A program made the translations under genes and the position numbers. Below the pieces are notes generated by a model. That model saw only the letters and a list, made by a program, of their open reading frames with translations. It ran no database searches and was not told the DNA's origin. From contig NZ_JQMJ01000004.1 of assembly GCF_000744655.1 (NCBI RefSeq), positions 4,402,001-4,466,000 of the forward strand: a stretch of DNA of 64,000 nt, given 5' to 3'. This document shows, piece by piece, positions 48,968-57,695 of this stretch. Every line of letters begins with the position of its first letter. The first letter of the stretch is position 1. Source of the stretch: Streptacidiphilus rugosus AM-16 (lineage in GTDB: Bacteria; Actinomycetota; Actinomycetes; Streptomycetales; Streptomycetaceae).

Positions 48968-51133
48968 GTGCACACAGGCACGTCCGGCAACCTGCCCGCC
49001 GAGATCACCGGATTCGTCGGCCGTCGGGTCGAACTCGCCGCCGCCCAGCGGCTGCTGCGCGCATCGCGGCTGGTCACCGTGGTCGGTCCCGGCGGCGTGG
49101 GCAAGTCGCGGCTGGCGCTGCGCGCCGCCGCCGGAGCCGCGGACCGCTTCGCCGACGGCGTCTGGGTCGTGGACTGCGCCGAGGTCAGCGAGCCCGGCCT
49201 GCTCTACGCCGTCGCCGAGGCGCTGCGGCTGACGGACGGCACGGCGCGTCCGGTGCACGAGGTCGTGCGGGAGTTCCTCGCCCGCCGCGAGCTGCTGCTG
49301 GTGCTGGACGGCTGCGAGCACCTGGTCGACCGGGTCGCCCCGATGCTGGCCCTGCTGCTGGGCGCGTCGCCGGGCCTGCGGGTGCTGGCCAGCAGCCGCC
49401 AGCCGTTGGAGGTCGCCGGCGAGCACCTGCTGCAGCTGGCGCCGCTGCCGGTGGAGGGCCCGCGCCCGGACGCGGTGACCCTGTTCGCGCAGCGCGCGGC
49501 CGCTGCCGTGCCGGGCTTCCGGCTGACCAGGGAGAACGCGGAGCAGGTCGGGGCGCTGTGCCGTCGTCTGGACGGCATCCCGCTGGCGCTGGAACTGGCC
49601 GCCGGGCGGCTGCGGGTGCTCTCCGTGGAGCAGATCGCCGAACGCCTCGACGACCGGTTCCGGGTGCTGACCGGCGGCGCGCGCACGGCCCTGCCCAGGC
49701 ATCAGACGCTGCGCACCGCCATCGGCTGGAGCCACGAGCTCTGCACCCCGGCGGAACGGCTGCTGTGGGCGCGGCTCTCGGTCTTCGTCGGCGCCTTCGA
49801 CCTGGAGGCGGCGGAGTACGTCTGCGCGGGCGAGGGCCTGCCGGCGGAGGAGGTGCTGGACGTCCTGTCCGAGTTGGTCGCCAAGTCGGTGGTGCTGCGC
49901 GAGGAGGGCGAAGGCGACGCGGTGCGCTACCGGATGCTGGACACGCTGCGCGAGTACGGCGCGCAGTGGCTGCACGAGTCCGCCGCGGAGCCGCTGCTGC
50001 GGCGCCGCCACCGGGACTGGTTCCTCGGCCTGGCCACCTGGGGCGAGCTGGAGTGGTTCAGCCCGCGCCAGCTGGAGACCAGGGTCCGCAGCGAGCGCGC
50101 CCACAGCAATCTGCGGGCCGCCCTGGAGTACTGCGTGACCGAGCCGGGCGAGGAGCAGCTGGGGCTACTGCTGGCGGGCACGCTCTGGTACTTCTGGGTC
50201 GGCTGCGGCCATCTCGGCGAGGGCCGGATGTGGCTGGACCGGGCGCTGGCGCTCGCCCCCGAGCCGACCGAGGCGCGGGCGAAGGCCCTCTGGGTCACCG
50301 GCTACATGGCGACGCTGCAGGGGGATCCGGTGCACGCGCTGCCGGCCCTGGAGGAGTGCCGGCGCCAGGCGCTGGAGAGCGGCGACGACCGCGCGCTGGC
50401 CTACGCGGTGCACCGCCAGGGCTGCGCGGCGCTGATCGCGGACGAGCTGGACCGCGCCGTGGAGCTGTTCGACGAGGCGCTGTGGCACTACGACCAGCTC
50501 GGCGAACTCAACAGCAACGTGCTGATGGGGATGTTCGAGCTCGGCCTGGCGCACACCTTCCGCGGCGACTCGGCGACCGGCGCGGTCTGGATGGGCAAGG
50601 TGCTGGAGGAGTGCCGACGCCACGGCGAGCAGTGGGCCTACGCCTACGGCCTCTTCGCCTGCGCCTACTCGGCGTGGACGGTCGGCGAGCCCGAGCGGGC
50701 GCGGGCCCATGCCCGCGAGTCGGTGCGGCTGCACCACGCCTTCCGCGACCTGCTGGGCCTGGCGCTCGGCCTCGAGGTGCTGGCGCTGCTGGCCGCGGAG
50801 CCCGGCTCCGGCGGGCAGGCGGGCGACCTGCGGGAGGCGGCGCTGCTGCAGGGTGCGGCGCACTCGGTCTGGGCCGCGGTGGGCGTCCCGCTCTTCGGCT
50901 CGCGCAATTTCAACTTCGCCCACGAGGAGTGCTCGCGGCGGATCCGCGCAGGACTGTCCGAGGCCGACGCTGCTGAATCGTTCCGCCGGGGTGCGCGGCT
51001 CGACCTGGACCGCGTCGTCTCCCGGGTGCTGGACGTCGGACCGCGCGGCGAGGCGGGCGGGACAGCACAGCGCCCCCACGACCGAGTGGCCGTGGGGGCG
51101 CTGCGAGGACCGCTCGCGGGTCAGCGCGAGTAG
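48968..51133 (+). CDS. NB-ARC/AfsR-like ATPase with TPR-like C-terminal region, no DNA-binding domain
   Basis: 721 residues from GTG 48968 (AAGGAGG upstream). The NB-ARC-type NTPase spans ~12-330: GFVGRRVELAA, Walker A VGPGGVGKSRLAL (~39-51), Walker B-like LLLVLDGCEHLVD (~114-126), GLRVLASSRQPL, and the GIPLALELAAGRLR motif. Helical TPR-like repeats follow (~380-690). Homologues usually carry a SARP/BTAD or LuxR DNA-binding domain; none is present at either end here. The last ~25 codons run through the rpsD terminator and 13 bp into rpsD, so the natural stop may have been lost around 51040. Confidence 0.85.
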   Translation: MHTGTSGNLPAEITGFVGRRVELAAAQRLLRASRLVTVVGPGGVGKSRLALRAAAGAADRFADGVWVVDCAEVSEPGLLYAVAEALRLTDGTARPVHEVVREFLARRELLLVLDGCEHLVDRVAPMLALLLGASPGLRVLASSRQPLEVAGEHLLQLAPLPVEGPRPDAVTLFAQRAAAAVPGFRLTRENAEQVGALCRRLDGIPLALELAAGRLRVLSVEQIAERLDDRFRVLTGGARTALPRHQTLRTAIGWSHELCTPAERLLWARLSVFVGAFDLEAAEYVCAGEGLPAEEVLDVLSELVAKSVVLREEGEGDAVRYRMLDTLREYGAQWLHESAAEPLLRRRHRDWFLGLATWGELEWFSPRQLETRVRSERAHSNLRAALEYCVTEPGEEQLGLLLAGTLWYFWVGCGHLGEGRMWLDRALALAPEPTEARAKALWVTGYMATLQGDPVHALPALEECRRQALESGDDRALAYAVHRQGCAALIADELDRAVELFDEALWHYDQLGELNSNVLMGMFELGLAHTFRGDSATGAVWMGKVLEECRRHGEQWAYAYGLFACAYSAWTVGEPERARAHARESVRLHHAFRDLLGLALGLEVLALLAAEPGSGGQAGDLREAALLQGAAHSVWAAVGVPLFGSRNFNFAHEECSRRIRAGLSEADAAESFRRGARLDLDRVVSRVLDVGPRGEAGGTAQRPHDRVAVGALRGPLAGQRE
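51068..51103. terminator. Bidirectional terminator between the ATPase and rpsD
   Basis: Perfect 13-bp arms CAGCGCCCCCACG and CGTGGGGGCGCTG, loop of ten. It starts 18 bases after the rpsD stop (minus strand) and lies inside the 3' end of the ATPase reading frame. Confidence 0.85.
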
Positions 51134-51735
51134 TACTCGACGACGAGCTGCTCGTCGCAGATGACCGGAACCTCACGCCGCTGGGGCAGACGGTCCAGAC
51201 GGAAGGCCAGGGCCTTCAGGTTGACCTCGAGGTACTTCGCGGTCTGACCCTCACCCGCGTTGCCACCCTCACGGGCGACGACGAACGGGGTCTTCTCCTT
51301 GGAACGCTCGCGGACCGTGACGACGAAGCCGGGCTTCATCTGGTACGACGGGCGGTTGACCTTGGCGCCGTTGACCTCGATGTGGCCGTGGACGACCATC
51401 TGGCGGGCCTGGTAGATGGTGCGGGCGATGCCCGAACGCAGGACCAGGGCGTCGAGACGGGTCTCCAGCAGAGCGACCAGCGCCTCACCGGTCTTGCCCT
51501 CAACCTTGCGGGCACGGTCGAACGCGCGGGAGAGCTGGGTCTCGGACAGGTCGTACTGGGCGCGCAGACGCTGCTTCTCGACCAGACGGACCTTGTAGTC
51601 CGAGTTCTGCTTGCGGCCACGGCCGTGCTGCCCCGGGGGGTACGGGCGGGCCTCGAAGTACTTGACGGACTTCGGGGTCAGCGGAATGCCCAGCGCACGG
51701 GCAATCTTGACCTTGGGGCGCTTCTGGTTCGCCAT
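51121..51735 (-). CDS. rpsD: Ribosomal protein S4
   Basis: 204 residues from ATG 51735 (AGAGG upstream). The S4 N-terminal domain and the S4 RNA-binding domain (~95-155, RLDALVLRSGIARTIYQARQMVVHGHIEVNG) are clear. The zinc-cysteine motif of some S4 proteins is absent (KRPKVKIARALGIPLT), so it is the Cys-free form. It nucleates 30S assembly on 16S rRNA. It stands alone rather than in the alpha operon, as in streptomycetes, and has a long structured leader that may serve autoregulation. Confidence 0.97.
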   Translation of the reverse strand: MANQKRPKVKIARALGIPLTPKSVKYFEARPYPPGQHGRGRKQNSDYKVRLVEKQRLRAQYDLSETQLSRAFDRARKVEGKTGEALVALLETRLDALVLRSGIARTIYQARQMVVHGHIEVNGAKVNRPSYQMKPGFVVTVRERSKEKTPFVVAREGGNAGEGQTAKYLEVNLKALAFRLDRLPQRREVPVICDEQLVVEYYSR

Positions 51736-51795
51736 GAACCAATACCTCTTTCGGTGTGTAACAGGCTCACCGCTGTTGAAGGAGGTCGCTTCTCG

Positions 51796-51824
51796 CGGTC
51801 CAGGGAGAGCCGCTCCCAGGACCG
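51796..51824 (-). promoter_or_regulatory. rpsD: Candidate structured leader (S4 binding?) of rpsD
   Basis: A strong hairpin 60-90 bases upstream of the rpsD start in the presumed 5' UTR, with a second hairpin further upstream. S4 represses its own synthesis through mRNA structures in other bacteria, so an autoregulatory role is plausible but unproven here. Confidence 0.4.
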
Positions 51825-52102
51825 GGCACAATGTGCAGCACACGAGTGGCCCACCGACCCTGCTGGGTGGTGGGCTGCACGCGACACCCGAAGGTGCGCA
51901 ACGCTCCTGCCGCCGCCCTGTCCGTCTCCGGACGAAGCCGCGGCCTGTATGACGCCCCGCCGGTGACGTCGCGCCTGACGGCGTGAACACGGGACATCTC
52001 GCTGCCCCCAGTGTAGTGGGTGCCACCCCGTGCGTCCGACCACCCCGTGGCCACCCCGCGACCTACCCGGCTTCGCTCGGTGCACGACCCTGTCAGTACC
52101 TG

Positions 52103-52119
52103 TGTCAATGGCATTGACA
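52103..52119. promoter_or_regulatory. Perfect 17-bp palindrome upstream of the amidase
   Basis: TGTCAATGGCATTGACA, an 8-1-8 dyad 32 bases upstream of the amidase start. Very likely a repressor operator; no regulator gene is adjacent. Confidence 0.65.
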
Positions 52120-52151
52120 ACAGCGATGGCAAGCCCTCAGGGTGAGGCCGC

Positions 52152-53606
52152 ATGGACGACATCGAACTCGCGTACCTGCCCGCCACCGACGCGCTGCGCG
52201 CCTTCCAGCGCCGCACCCTCTCCCCCGTCGAGCTGATGCAGGCCGTCATCGCCCGCGCCGAGCAGACCGAGCCGCAGGTCAACTGCCTGACCGAGCGGCT
52301 CTTCGAGGAGGGCATGGCCGCGGCGCGGGAGGCCGAGCAGCGCTACCTCGGCCACGGTCGCGCACCCCGCCCTCTGGAGGGACTGCCCGTCGCCGCCAAG
52401 GACGAGCACCCGATGGCGGGGCGCGTCTGCAGCGAGGGCTCGCTGCTGCTCACGGAGGAGGTCGCCGAGGAGACCCACCCGGTGATCCAGCGGATCCAGG
52501 CGGCCGGCGGCATCGTCCACGCCCGGACCACGACGCCGGAGTTCTGCTGCGCCGCGTTCACCCAGTCCAAGCTCTGGGGCGTCACCCGGAACCCGTGGTC
52601 GCTCGCGCACTCCTGCGGCGGCTCCTCCGGCGGGTCGGGCGCGGCGCTGGCGGCGGGCAACGCGCCGCTGGCGACCGGCTCCGACATCGGCGGCTCGATC
52701 CGGATCCCCGCCTCGTTCAACGGTGTGGTGGGCTTCAAGCCGCCGTACGGCCGGGTGCCGGCCATGCCGCCGTTCAACCTGGACACCTTCTGCCACGACG
52801 GCCCGATGGCTCGCACCGTCGCGGACACGGCACTGCTGCAGAACACCATCGCCGGCCCCTGGGCCGGGGACGTGGTCTCGCTGCGCCCCAAGCTGGAGCT
52901 GCCGCTGGAGTACCCGGGCGCCGACGGGGCGGGCGACGTCAGCGGGATGCGCATCGCCCTCTGCCTCACCCTCGGCGACTACGTGCTCGACCCGGAGGTG
53001 GAGGCCAACACCCGCGCGGTGGCGGAGGCCCTGCGGGCCGGTGGCGCCGTCGTCGAGGAGGTCGGCCTCGGCTGGACCCGCGAGCTGATCGACCGGGCCG
53101 CATGGGCCCACTTCGGCGCGATCTTCGGGCCGTCCATCGGCCAGGCCGCCGCCGAGGCCCCGGACCGGCTGAACGCCTACACCCGCGCCTTCGCCGAGCG
53201 CGCGGCCGACGCCGCCGGGCGGACGGGCTTCCTGGAGGGCCTGGAGATCGAGGGCCGCCTCTACGCCGAGCTCGGCGCGCTGCTGGAGCGTTACGACGCG
53301 ATGATCTGCCCGACCACGGCCGTCCCCGCCCTGCTCGCGGACGACGACTACACCGAGACGAAGCTGACGATCGCCGGGGTGGAGCAGGAGCACTACATGA
53401 CGATGGCCATGACCATCGGCTTCAACATCTGCTCACGCTGCCCGGTGCTCTCCGTCCCGTCCGGGTTCTCCTCGGAGGGTGTGCCCACGGGGGTGCAGAT
53501 CGTCGGCCGGACCTACGACGACGCGACGGTCTTCCGCGTCGGGGCCGCGGTCGAGCGGCTGCGCCCCTGGGCCTACCTGGCCGGGCACCGACCGCTGACC
53601 GACTGA
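52152..53606 (+). CDS. Amidase signature-family enzyme
   Basis: 484 residues. The Ser-cisSer-Lys triad is visible: Lys in LPVAAKDEH (~80), the Ser of the glycine-rich CGGSSGGSGAALAAG (~156-170) and the nucleophile region GSDIGGSIRIPASFNGVVGFKP (~176-197). Family members hydrolyse amides, nitrile-derived amides or act as GatA; the lack of gatC/gatB neighbours argues against GatA. ATG 52152 has GTGAGG upstream. The palindrome in its promoter suggests substrate-inducible control. Substrate unknown. Confidence 0.9.
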   Translation: MDDIELAYLPATDALRAFQRRTLSPVELMQAVIARAEQTEPQVNCLTERLFEEGMAAAREAEQRYLGHGRAPRPLEGLPVAAKDEHPMAGRVCSEGSLLLTEEVAEETHPVIQRIQAAGGIVHARTTTPEFCCAAFTQSKLWGVTRNPWSLAHSCGGSSGGSGAALAAGNAPLATGSDIGGSIRIPASFNGVVGFKPPYGRVPAMPPFNLDTFCHDGPMARTVADTALLQNTIAGPWAGDVVSLRPKLELPLEYPGADGAGDVSGMRIALCLTLGDYVLDPEVEANTRAVAEALRAGGAVVEEVGLGWTRELIDRAAWAHFGAIFGPSIGQAAAEAPDRLNAYTRAFAERAADAAGRTGFLEGLEIEGRLYAELGALLERYDAMICPTTAVPALLADDDYTETKLTIAGVEQEHYMTMAMTIGFNICSRCPVLSVPSGFSSEGVPTGVQIVGRTYDDATVFRVGAAVERLRPWAYLAGHRPLTD

Positions 53607-53742
53607 CGGCCGGCCGGCCGGCCGGGGGGACAGCGGCCGCCTGCTGCCGCGGCGGGCTTTGCCCGTCAGGCAAGACGCTTGCCCCGTGCATCAACAATTT
53701 GTTTATGCTCGGGACATCCTGCCCCACCTACCCGGAGCTCGC

Positions 53743-54330
53743 ATGCCCCCGTCCCCCCTCACGAAGCTGCGCCACCCACTGCACGCCCTGCGCGCGGCGG
53801 CCTTCGCCGTGGGCGCCCTGTTCGTGCTGGTCGGGGTCGGCGTGCTGCTGCACCAGCCCCTGCTGATCCCGCCGCTGGCGGCCAGCGCGGCGCTGGTGCA
53901 CGGCGCACCCGGCCTGCCCATCTCGCAGCCGCGGAACCTGATCGGCGGTCAACTGCTGGCCGCCGTGGTGGGTTACGGCACCCTGGCAGTGACCGGGTCC
54001 CACACGTGGGGCGCGGCACTCGCGGCGGGCCTGGCGCTCGGCGCGATGCTGTTGACCCACCTCTCCCACTCACCGGCCGCCGCCACCGCCGTGATCGTGG
54101 TGCTCCAGGCCCCGCGCCCGGCACCGTTCCTGGCGCTGCTCGCCCTGGCGACGGTGCTGCTGGTGGCCTTCGGCATGCTGCCCGCCAGGATCGGCGCGCA
54201 CCCCGTCCGCTATCCCGTGACGTGGCGAACCTACCGCCCGCAGGAGACGGTCGTCGTCAACCGATCGGTTGATCCCGACATCAGCCGTTCCGCCCTGTCG
54301 CATCCAGTCGAATCGTCGATGCGGAGCTGA
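53743..54330 (+). CDS. HPP-family integral membrane protein
   Basis: 195 residues from ATG 53743 (GGAG upstream); the frame opens at 53659. Four to five hydrophobic helices between ~15 and 155. The family features include SAALVHGAPGLPISQPRNLIGGQLLAAVVGY (~48-78), related to the HPP motif region. Some HPP proteins transport nitrite; this one is not assignable. The C-terminal ~35 residues (YRPQETVVVNRSVDPDIS...) are polar and are encoded over a 16-bp palindrome, so the last part may also be promoter DNA. Confidence 0.8.
   Translation: MPPSPLTKLRHPLHALRAAAFAVGALFVLVGVGVLLHQPLLIPPLAASAALVHGAPGLPISQPRNLIGGQLLAAVVGYGTLAVTGSHTWGAALAAGLALGAMLLTHLSHSPAAATAVIVVLQAPRPAPFLALLALATVLLVAFGMLPARIGAHPVRYPVTWRTYRPQETVVVNRSVDPDISRSALSHPVESSMRS
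54257..54272. promoter_or_regulatory. Perfect 16-bp palindrome TCAACCGATCGGTTGA
   Basis: It lies inside the 3' end of the HPP gene, about 150 bases upstream of the ankyrin gene. The AACCGATCGGTT core is like TetR-family operators. No regulator gene is adjacent. Confidence 0.45.
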
Positions 54331-54422
54331 CGGATTCTGACGGACCATGGATTCCGGGCACCCGAGAGTGCCCGAACCGCACCGCAGCCCCACCGCAGCC
54401 CCACCGCACCAGGAGGTCCGCC

Positions 54423-55070
54423 GTGACCGACATCCCCACCCAGCCCCTCTCGTTCCCCGTGGCCGAGGCCGCGGCCGACCGTGCCCTGCTGGACGCCGCC
54501 GGTCGCGGTGATCTCCAGGCCCTGGGCGAGGCGCTGGCGGCGGGCGCCGACACCGAGGCGCGCGACGAGGCCGGCCGGACGGCCCTGCTGATGGCCTCCC
54601 TCGCCGACGACGTCCCCCTGGCCGAGGCCCTGCTCGCCGCCGGCGCGGACGTCGACGCGCAGGACAACCGCCGGGACAACGCCTGGCTGGTCACCGGCGT
54701 CACCGGCAGCGTCCCGATGATGCGGGCGCTGCTGCCGGCCGGGCCGGACCTCACCCTGACCAACCGCTACGGCGGCGTCTCGGTGATCCCCGCCAGCGAG
54801 CGCGGCCACGTCGGCTACGTGCGCGCGGTCCTGGCCGAGACGTCGACGGACGTCGACCACGTGAACCGGCTGGGCTGGACGGCTCTGCTGGAGGCGGTGA
54901 TCCTCGGTGACGGCGGCCAGGTCCACCAGGAGATCGTCGAGATCCTGCTCGCCACGGGCGCCGATCCACTGCTCCCCGACGGCGAGGGTGTGACGGCCCG
55001 CGCCCATGCGGAGCGCCGGGGCTTCCTGGCCATGGCGGACGTGCTGCGCGCGGCGGAAGCCGGACGGTGA
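54423..55070 (+). CDS. Ankyrin-repeat protein
   Basis: 215 residues from GTG 54423 (AGGAGG upstream). About five ankyrin repeats between ~20 and 210: LLDAAGRGDLQALGEALAAGADTEARDEAGRTALLMASLADD, then LAEALLAAGADVDAQDN and later EIVEILLATGADPLLPDGEGVTARAHAERRG. No signal peptide or catalytic domain. Ankyrin proteins in streptomycetes often pair with an enzyme or secreted protein; here the start of a lipoprotein overlaps its stop by 4 nt. Confidence 0.9.
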   Translation: MTDIPTQPLSFPVAEAAADRALLDAAGRGDLQALGEALAAGADTEARDEAGRTALLMASLADDVPLAEALLAAGADVDAQDNRRDNAWLVTGVTGSVPMMRALLPAGPDLTLTNRYGGVSVIPASERGHVGYVRAVLAETSTDVDHVNRLGWTALLEAVILGDGGQVHQEIVEILLATGADPLLPDGEGVTARAHAERRGFLAMADVLRAAEAGR

Positions 55071-56233
55071 ACGGCGCCCGGGCCGCCCGGGCGCTCGCGG
55101 GAACGGCCGCCCTCCTGGCCGCGCTGGCCGGCTGCGCCCAGGTCGACCCCGCGGCCGGCCCCACAGCCGACCGGCCGGCCCCGACGGCCTCGCTGCACAG
55201 CCCGGGAGTGTCGCGCACCGCGGCGCCCACCGCGCGGACCCCCGACGGAACGCTGGTGCTCACCGACTTCGGGTCCGACACGGTGACCTTCGTGGCTCCG
55301 CGAGCCCGCGGAGCCGCGACCGCTCTCGGCTCGGTACGGGTGGGCGCCGCGCCCTACGGGGTCGCCCTGGGCCGGGACGGCACGGCCTGGGTGGCCACGG
55401 CCGAGGGCGTCGCGGCCGTCGACACCCGTCGGCGGACGCGCACGGCACTGATCCCGTACGCGGCCGACGTCGGGCCGGTGACCGGCGGCGAATACCGGGG
55501 CGGGGGCATGGGGATCGCCCTCTCCCCCGACGGAAGCCGGGTCTATGTCGGGGTCAACATCCCGGGGCGGGACGGCGAGTTGGAGATCGTCGACACCGCG
55601 CGGCACACGGTGGTCGGCTCCACGCCGGTCGGCCGCCGCCCGTTCGACGTGGACGTCTCCCCGGACGGGAGCCACGTCTACGTCACCGATCACGACTCCT
55701 TCGACGTCGCCGTGGTGGACACCCGCGACGGGAGCGCCCACCGGATCGAGGTCGCGCCGTACGGCACCGCGGGCGGCCTCGGATCCTGGCTCAAGCCCCA
55801 CTACACCGCCGTCCGGCCCTCGGACGGGGCGCTGCTGATCCCCTTCGAGGGCGAGCGCCTGGCGGTGGTCGATCCTGCCCACGGCCGGGTCACCGTCCGG
55901 CCGATGACGGCCGACACCCACCAGCACGGGGTCACCATCGGCAAGGACGGCACGCTCTACGTCGTCGGCACCGGCCCGATCGACCCCTCCCGCCAGGCCG
56001 GGCCCTCCCTCACGGTCCGCCGCCCGGACGGCCGCGAACGGCTCATCCCGCTGCAGGGCCCGCACGAGAACGTCGCCCTGTCCGCCGACGGCCGTACCGC
56101 CTACGTCACCGGCGGCTACAGCAGGGACGGCTACTGGAACGGGATCAGCGTCGTCGACCTGGACACGGGCACGGTGACCCGCCTGGCCGTCGGCCACCGC
56201 CCGTTGGGCGTCGCGGTCCTGGGCCTGCCGTAG
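55067..56233 (+). CDS. Lipoprotein with YncE-like beta-propeller
   Basis: 388 residues from GTG 55067 (GTGA overlap). Lipoprotein signal with lipobox LAGC (Cys ~24) and a Pro/Ala-rich linker. From ~60 a seven-bladed propeller with repeated VxVxPDGSxVYV-type strands: ALSPDGSRVYVGVNI (~148), DVSPDGSHVYVTDHD (~203), TIGKDGTLYVVGTG (~288), ALSADGRTAYVTGGY (~340). YncE-like proteins bind ligands or DNA in the envelope; the role is unknown. It is probably exported and anchored outside the membrane, with the ankyrin protein in the cytoplasm. Confidence 0.87.
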   Translation: MNGARAARALAGTAALLAALAGCAQVDPAAGPTADRPAPTASLHSPGVSRTAAPTARTPDGTLVLTDFGSDTVTFVAPRARGAATALGSVRVGAAPYGVALGRDGTAWVATAEGVAAVDTRRRTRTALIPYAADVGPVTGGEYRGGGMGIALSPDGSRVYVGVNIPGRDGELEIVDTARHTVVGSTPVGRRPFDVDVSPDGSHVYVTDHDSFDVAVVDTRDGSAHRIEVAPYGTAGGLGSWLKPHYTAVRPSDGALLIPFEGERLAVVDPAHGRVTVRPMTADTHQHGVTIGKDGTLYVVGTGPIDPSRQAGPSLTVRRPDGRERLIPLQGPHENVALSADGRTAYVTGGYSRDGYWNGISVVDLDTGTVTRLAVGHRPLGVAVLGLP

Positions 56234-56249
56234 CCCGGAGGTTGGTCGC

Positions 56250-57602
56250 CTACTCGGTGGAGCCCGCCAGGCGCCCGCGGACCCACTCGGCGACATCCGC
56301 GTAGCGGGCCTCCGCACCATGGCGGGTCGGGCGGTAGTACTGCTTGCCGTGGATCGCGTCCGGGGCGTACTGCTGGGCGGCGATGCCCTCCGGCAGATCG
56401 TGCGGGTAGACGTAGCCCTGGGCGTGCCCGAGCTTCTTGGCCCCGGCGTAGTGGCCGTCGCGCAGGTGCGGCGGCACCGGGCCGGCCAGCCCGGCCCTGA
56501 CGTCGGCCAGCGCCTCGCCGATCGCCGTCGTCGCGGAGTTCGACTTCGGCGCGAGCGCGAGCGCGATCACCGCGTGGGACAGGGTCAGCGAGGCCTCGGG
56601 GAAGCCGATCATCGCGACCGCCTGGGCCGCGGCGACGGCGATCGGCAGGGCGTTCGGGTCCGCGACGCCGATGTCCTCGCTCGCGGAGATCATCAGCCGG
56701 CGGGCGATGAAACGCGGGTCCTCGCCCGCCTCGATCATCCGGGCCAGGTAGTGGAGCGCGGCGTCCACGTCGCTGCCGCGGATCGACTTGATCAGCGCGC
56801 TGGCCACGTCGTAGTGCTGGTCGCCGTCGCGGTCGTAGCGGACCGCGGCGCGGTTGACCGCGGTCTCGGTCAGTTCGAGGGTGACCGTCTCCTCCTGCTG
56901 CTCGATCGCCGCCCCGGCCGCTGCCTCCAGTGAGGTCAGCGCCTTGCGGGCGTCACCTCCCGCGATCCGCACCAGGTGGTCCTCGGCGTCCTCGGCGAGC
57001 GTCACCGCGCCGTCCAGACCGCGCTCGTCGGTGACGGCCCGGCGCAGCAGCGCCCGGACGTCCTCGTCGGTGAGGGACTCCAGGGTCAGCAGCAGCGAGC
57101 GCGAGAGCAGCGGCGAGATCACCGAGAAGTACGGGTTCTCCGTCGTGGCCGCGATCAGCGTGACCCAGCGGTTCTCGACGGCGGGCAGCAGGCTGTCCTG
57201 CTGGGCCTTGGAGAAGCGGTGGATCTCGTCGAGGAAGAGCACCGTCTCCTTTCCGCTCGCCCCGACCGCCCGCCGCGCGCCCTCGATGACCGCGCGGACC
57301 TCCTTCACGCCCGCCGTGATCGCCGACAGTTCGACGAAGCGGCTCTCGGTGGCCTGGCTGATCACGTAGGCGAGCGTGGTCTTGCCCGTCCCCGGCGGCC
57401 CCCACAGGATCACCGACGACGTCGCCGCGGGCCCGCCGCTGGCGGCGACCAGCCGTCGCAGCGGGGAGCCCGGCTTCAGCAGTTGCCGCTGCCCGGCCAC
57501 CTCGTCCAGCGCGCGCGGCCGCATCCGGACGGCGAGCGGCGAGCGGCCCGGCTCCTTGGCCTGGAAGTCCTCGGCGGCGGCGGTGAAGAGGTCTGGTTCC
57601 AC
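56250..57602 (-). CDS. rarA: Replication-associated recombination protein RarA (MgsA)
   Basis: 450 residues from GTG 57602. [20 protein letters not shown] (~24-43) leads into the AAA+ domain: Walker [14 protein letters not shown] (~69-81), Walker [17 protein letters not shown] (~127-142), sensor 1 [12 protein letters not shown] (~162-173). The C-terminal tetramerisation region includes [21 protein letters not shown] and the [18 protein letters not shown] signature. It acts at stalled replication forks. The open frame extends upstream, but the conserved region begins near this GTG. Confidence 0.95.
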   Translation of the reverse strand: MEPDLFTAAAEDFQAKEPGRSPLAVRMRPRALDEVAGQRQLLKPGSPLRRLVAASGGPAATSSVILWGPPGTGKTTLAYVISQATESRFVELSAITAGVKEVRAVIEGARRAVGASGKETVLFLDEIHRFSKAQQDSLLPAVENRWVTLIAATTENPYFSVISPLLSRSLLLTLESLTDEDVRALLRRAVTDERGLDGAVTLAEDAEDHLVRIAGGDARKALTSLEAAAGAAIEQQEETVTLELTETAVNRAAVRYDRDGDQHYDVASALIKSIRGSDVDAALHYLARMIEAGEDPRFIARRLMISASEDIGVADPNALPIAVAAAQAVAMIGFPEASLTLSHAVIALALAPKSNSATTAIGEALADVRAGLAGPVPPHLRDGHYAGAKKLGHAQGYVYPHDLPEGIAAQQYAPDAIHGKQYYRPTRHGAEARYADVAEWVRGRLAGSTE

Positions 57603-57695
57603 TCCCCCGACCCTACCGTCAGGCACCGACACGCCCGCCCGACCCGGCTCCGACCGTGCTGGGCGCACAGGCCGGTCAACCGAAACCGGTCGCCC

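Larger units (their letters stand above)
51736..52151. other. 416-bp divergent region: rpsD leader and amidase promoter
   Basis: The rpsD half carries hairpins at 51796-51824 (12-bp arms CGGTCCAGGGAG/CTCCCAGGACCG with one mismatch) and 51849-51875 (GCCCACC/GGTGGGC), plus GCACA-A-TGTGC at 51826-51836. The amidase half carries the palindrome at 52103-52119. I see no gene. Confidence 0.6.

Noticed and set aside
53607-53640. GGCCGGCCGGCC run after the amidase as a terminator
   Set aside because: Simple self-complementary dinucleotide-like run; no defined stem-loop distinct from background GC richness.
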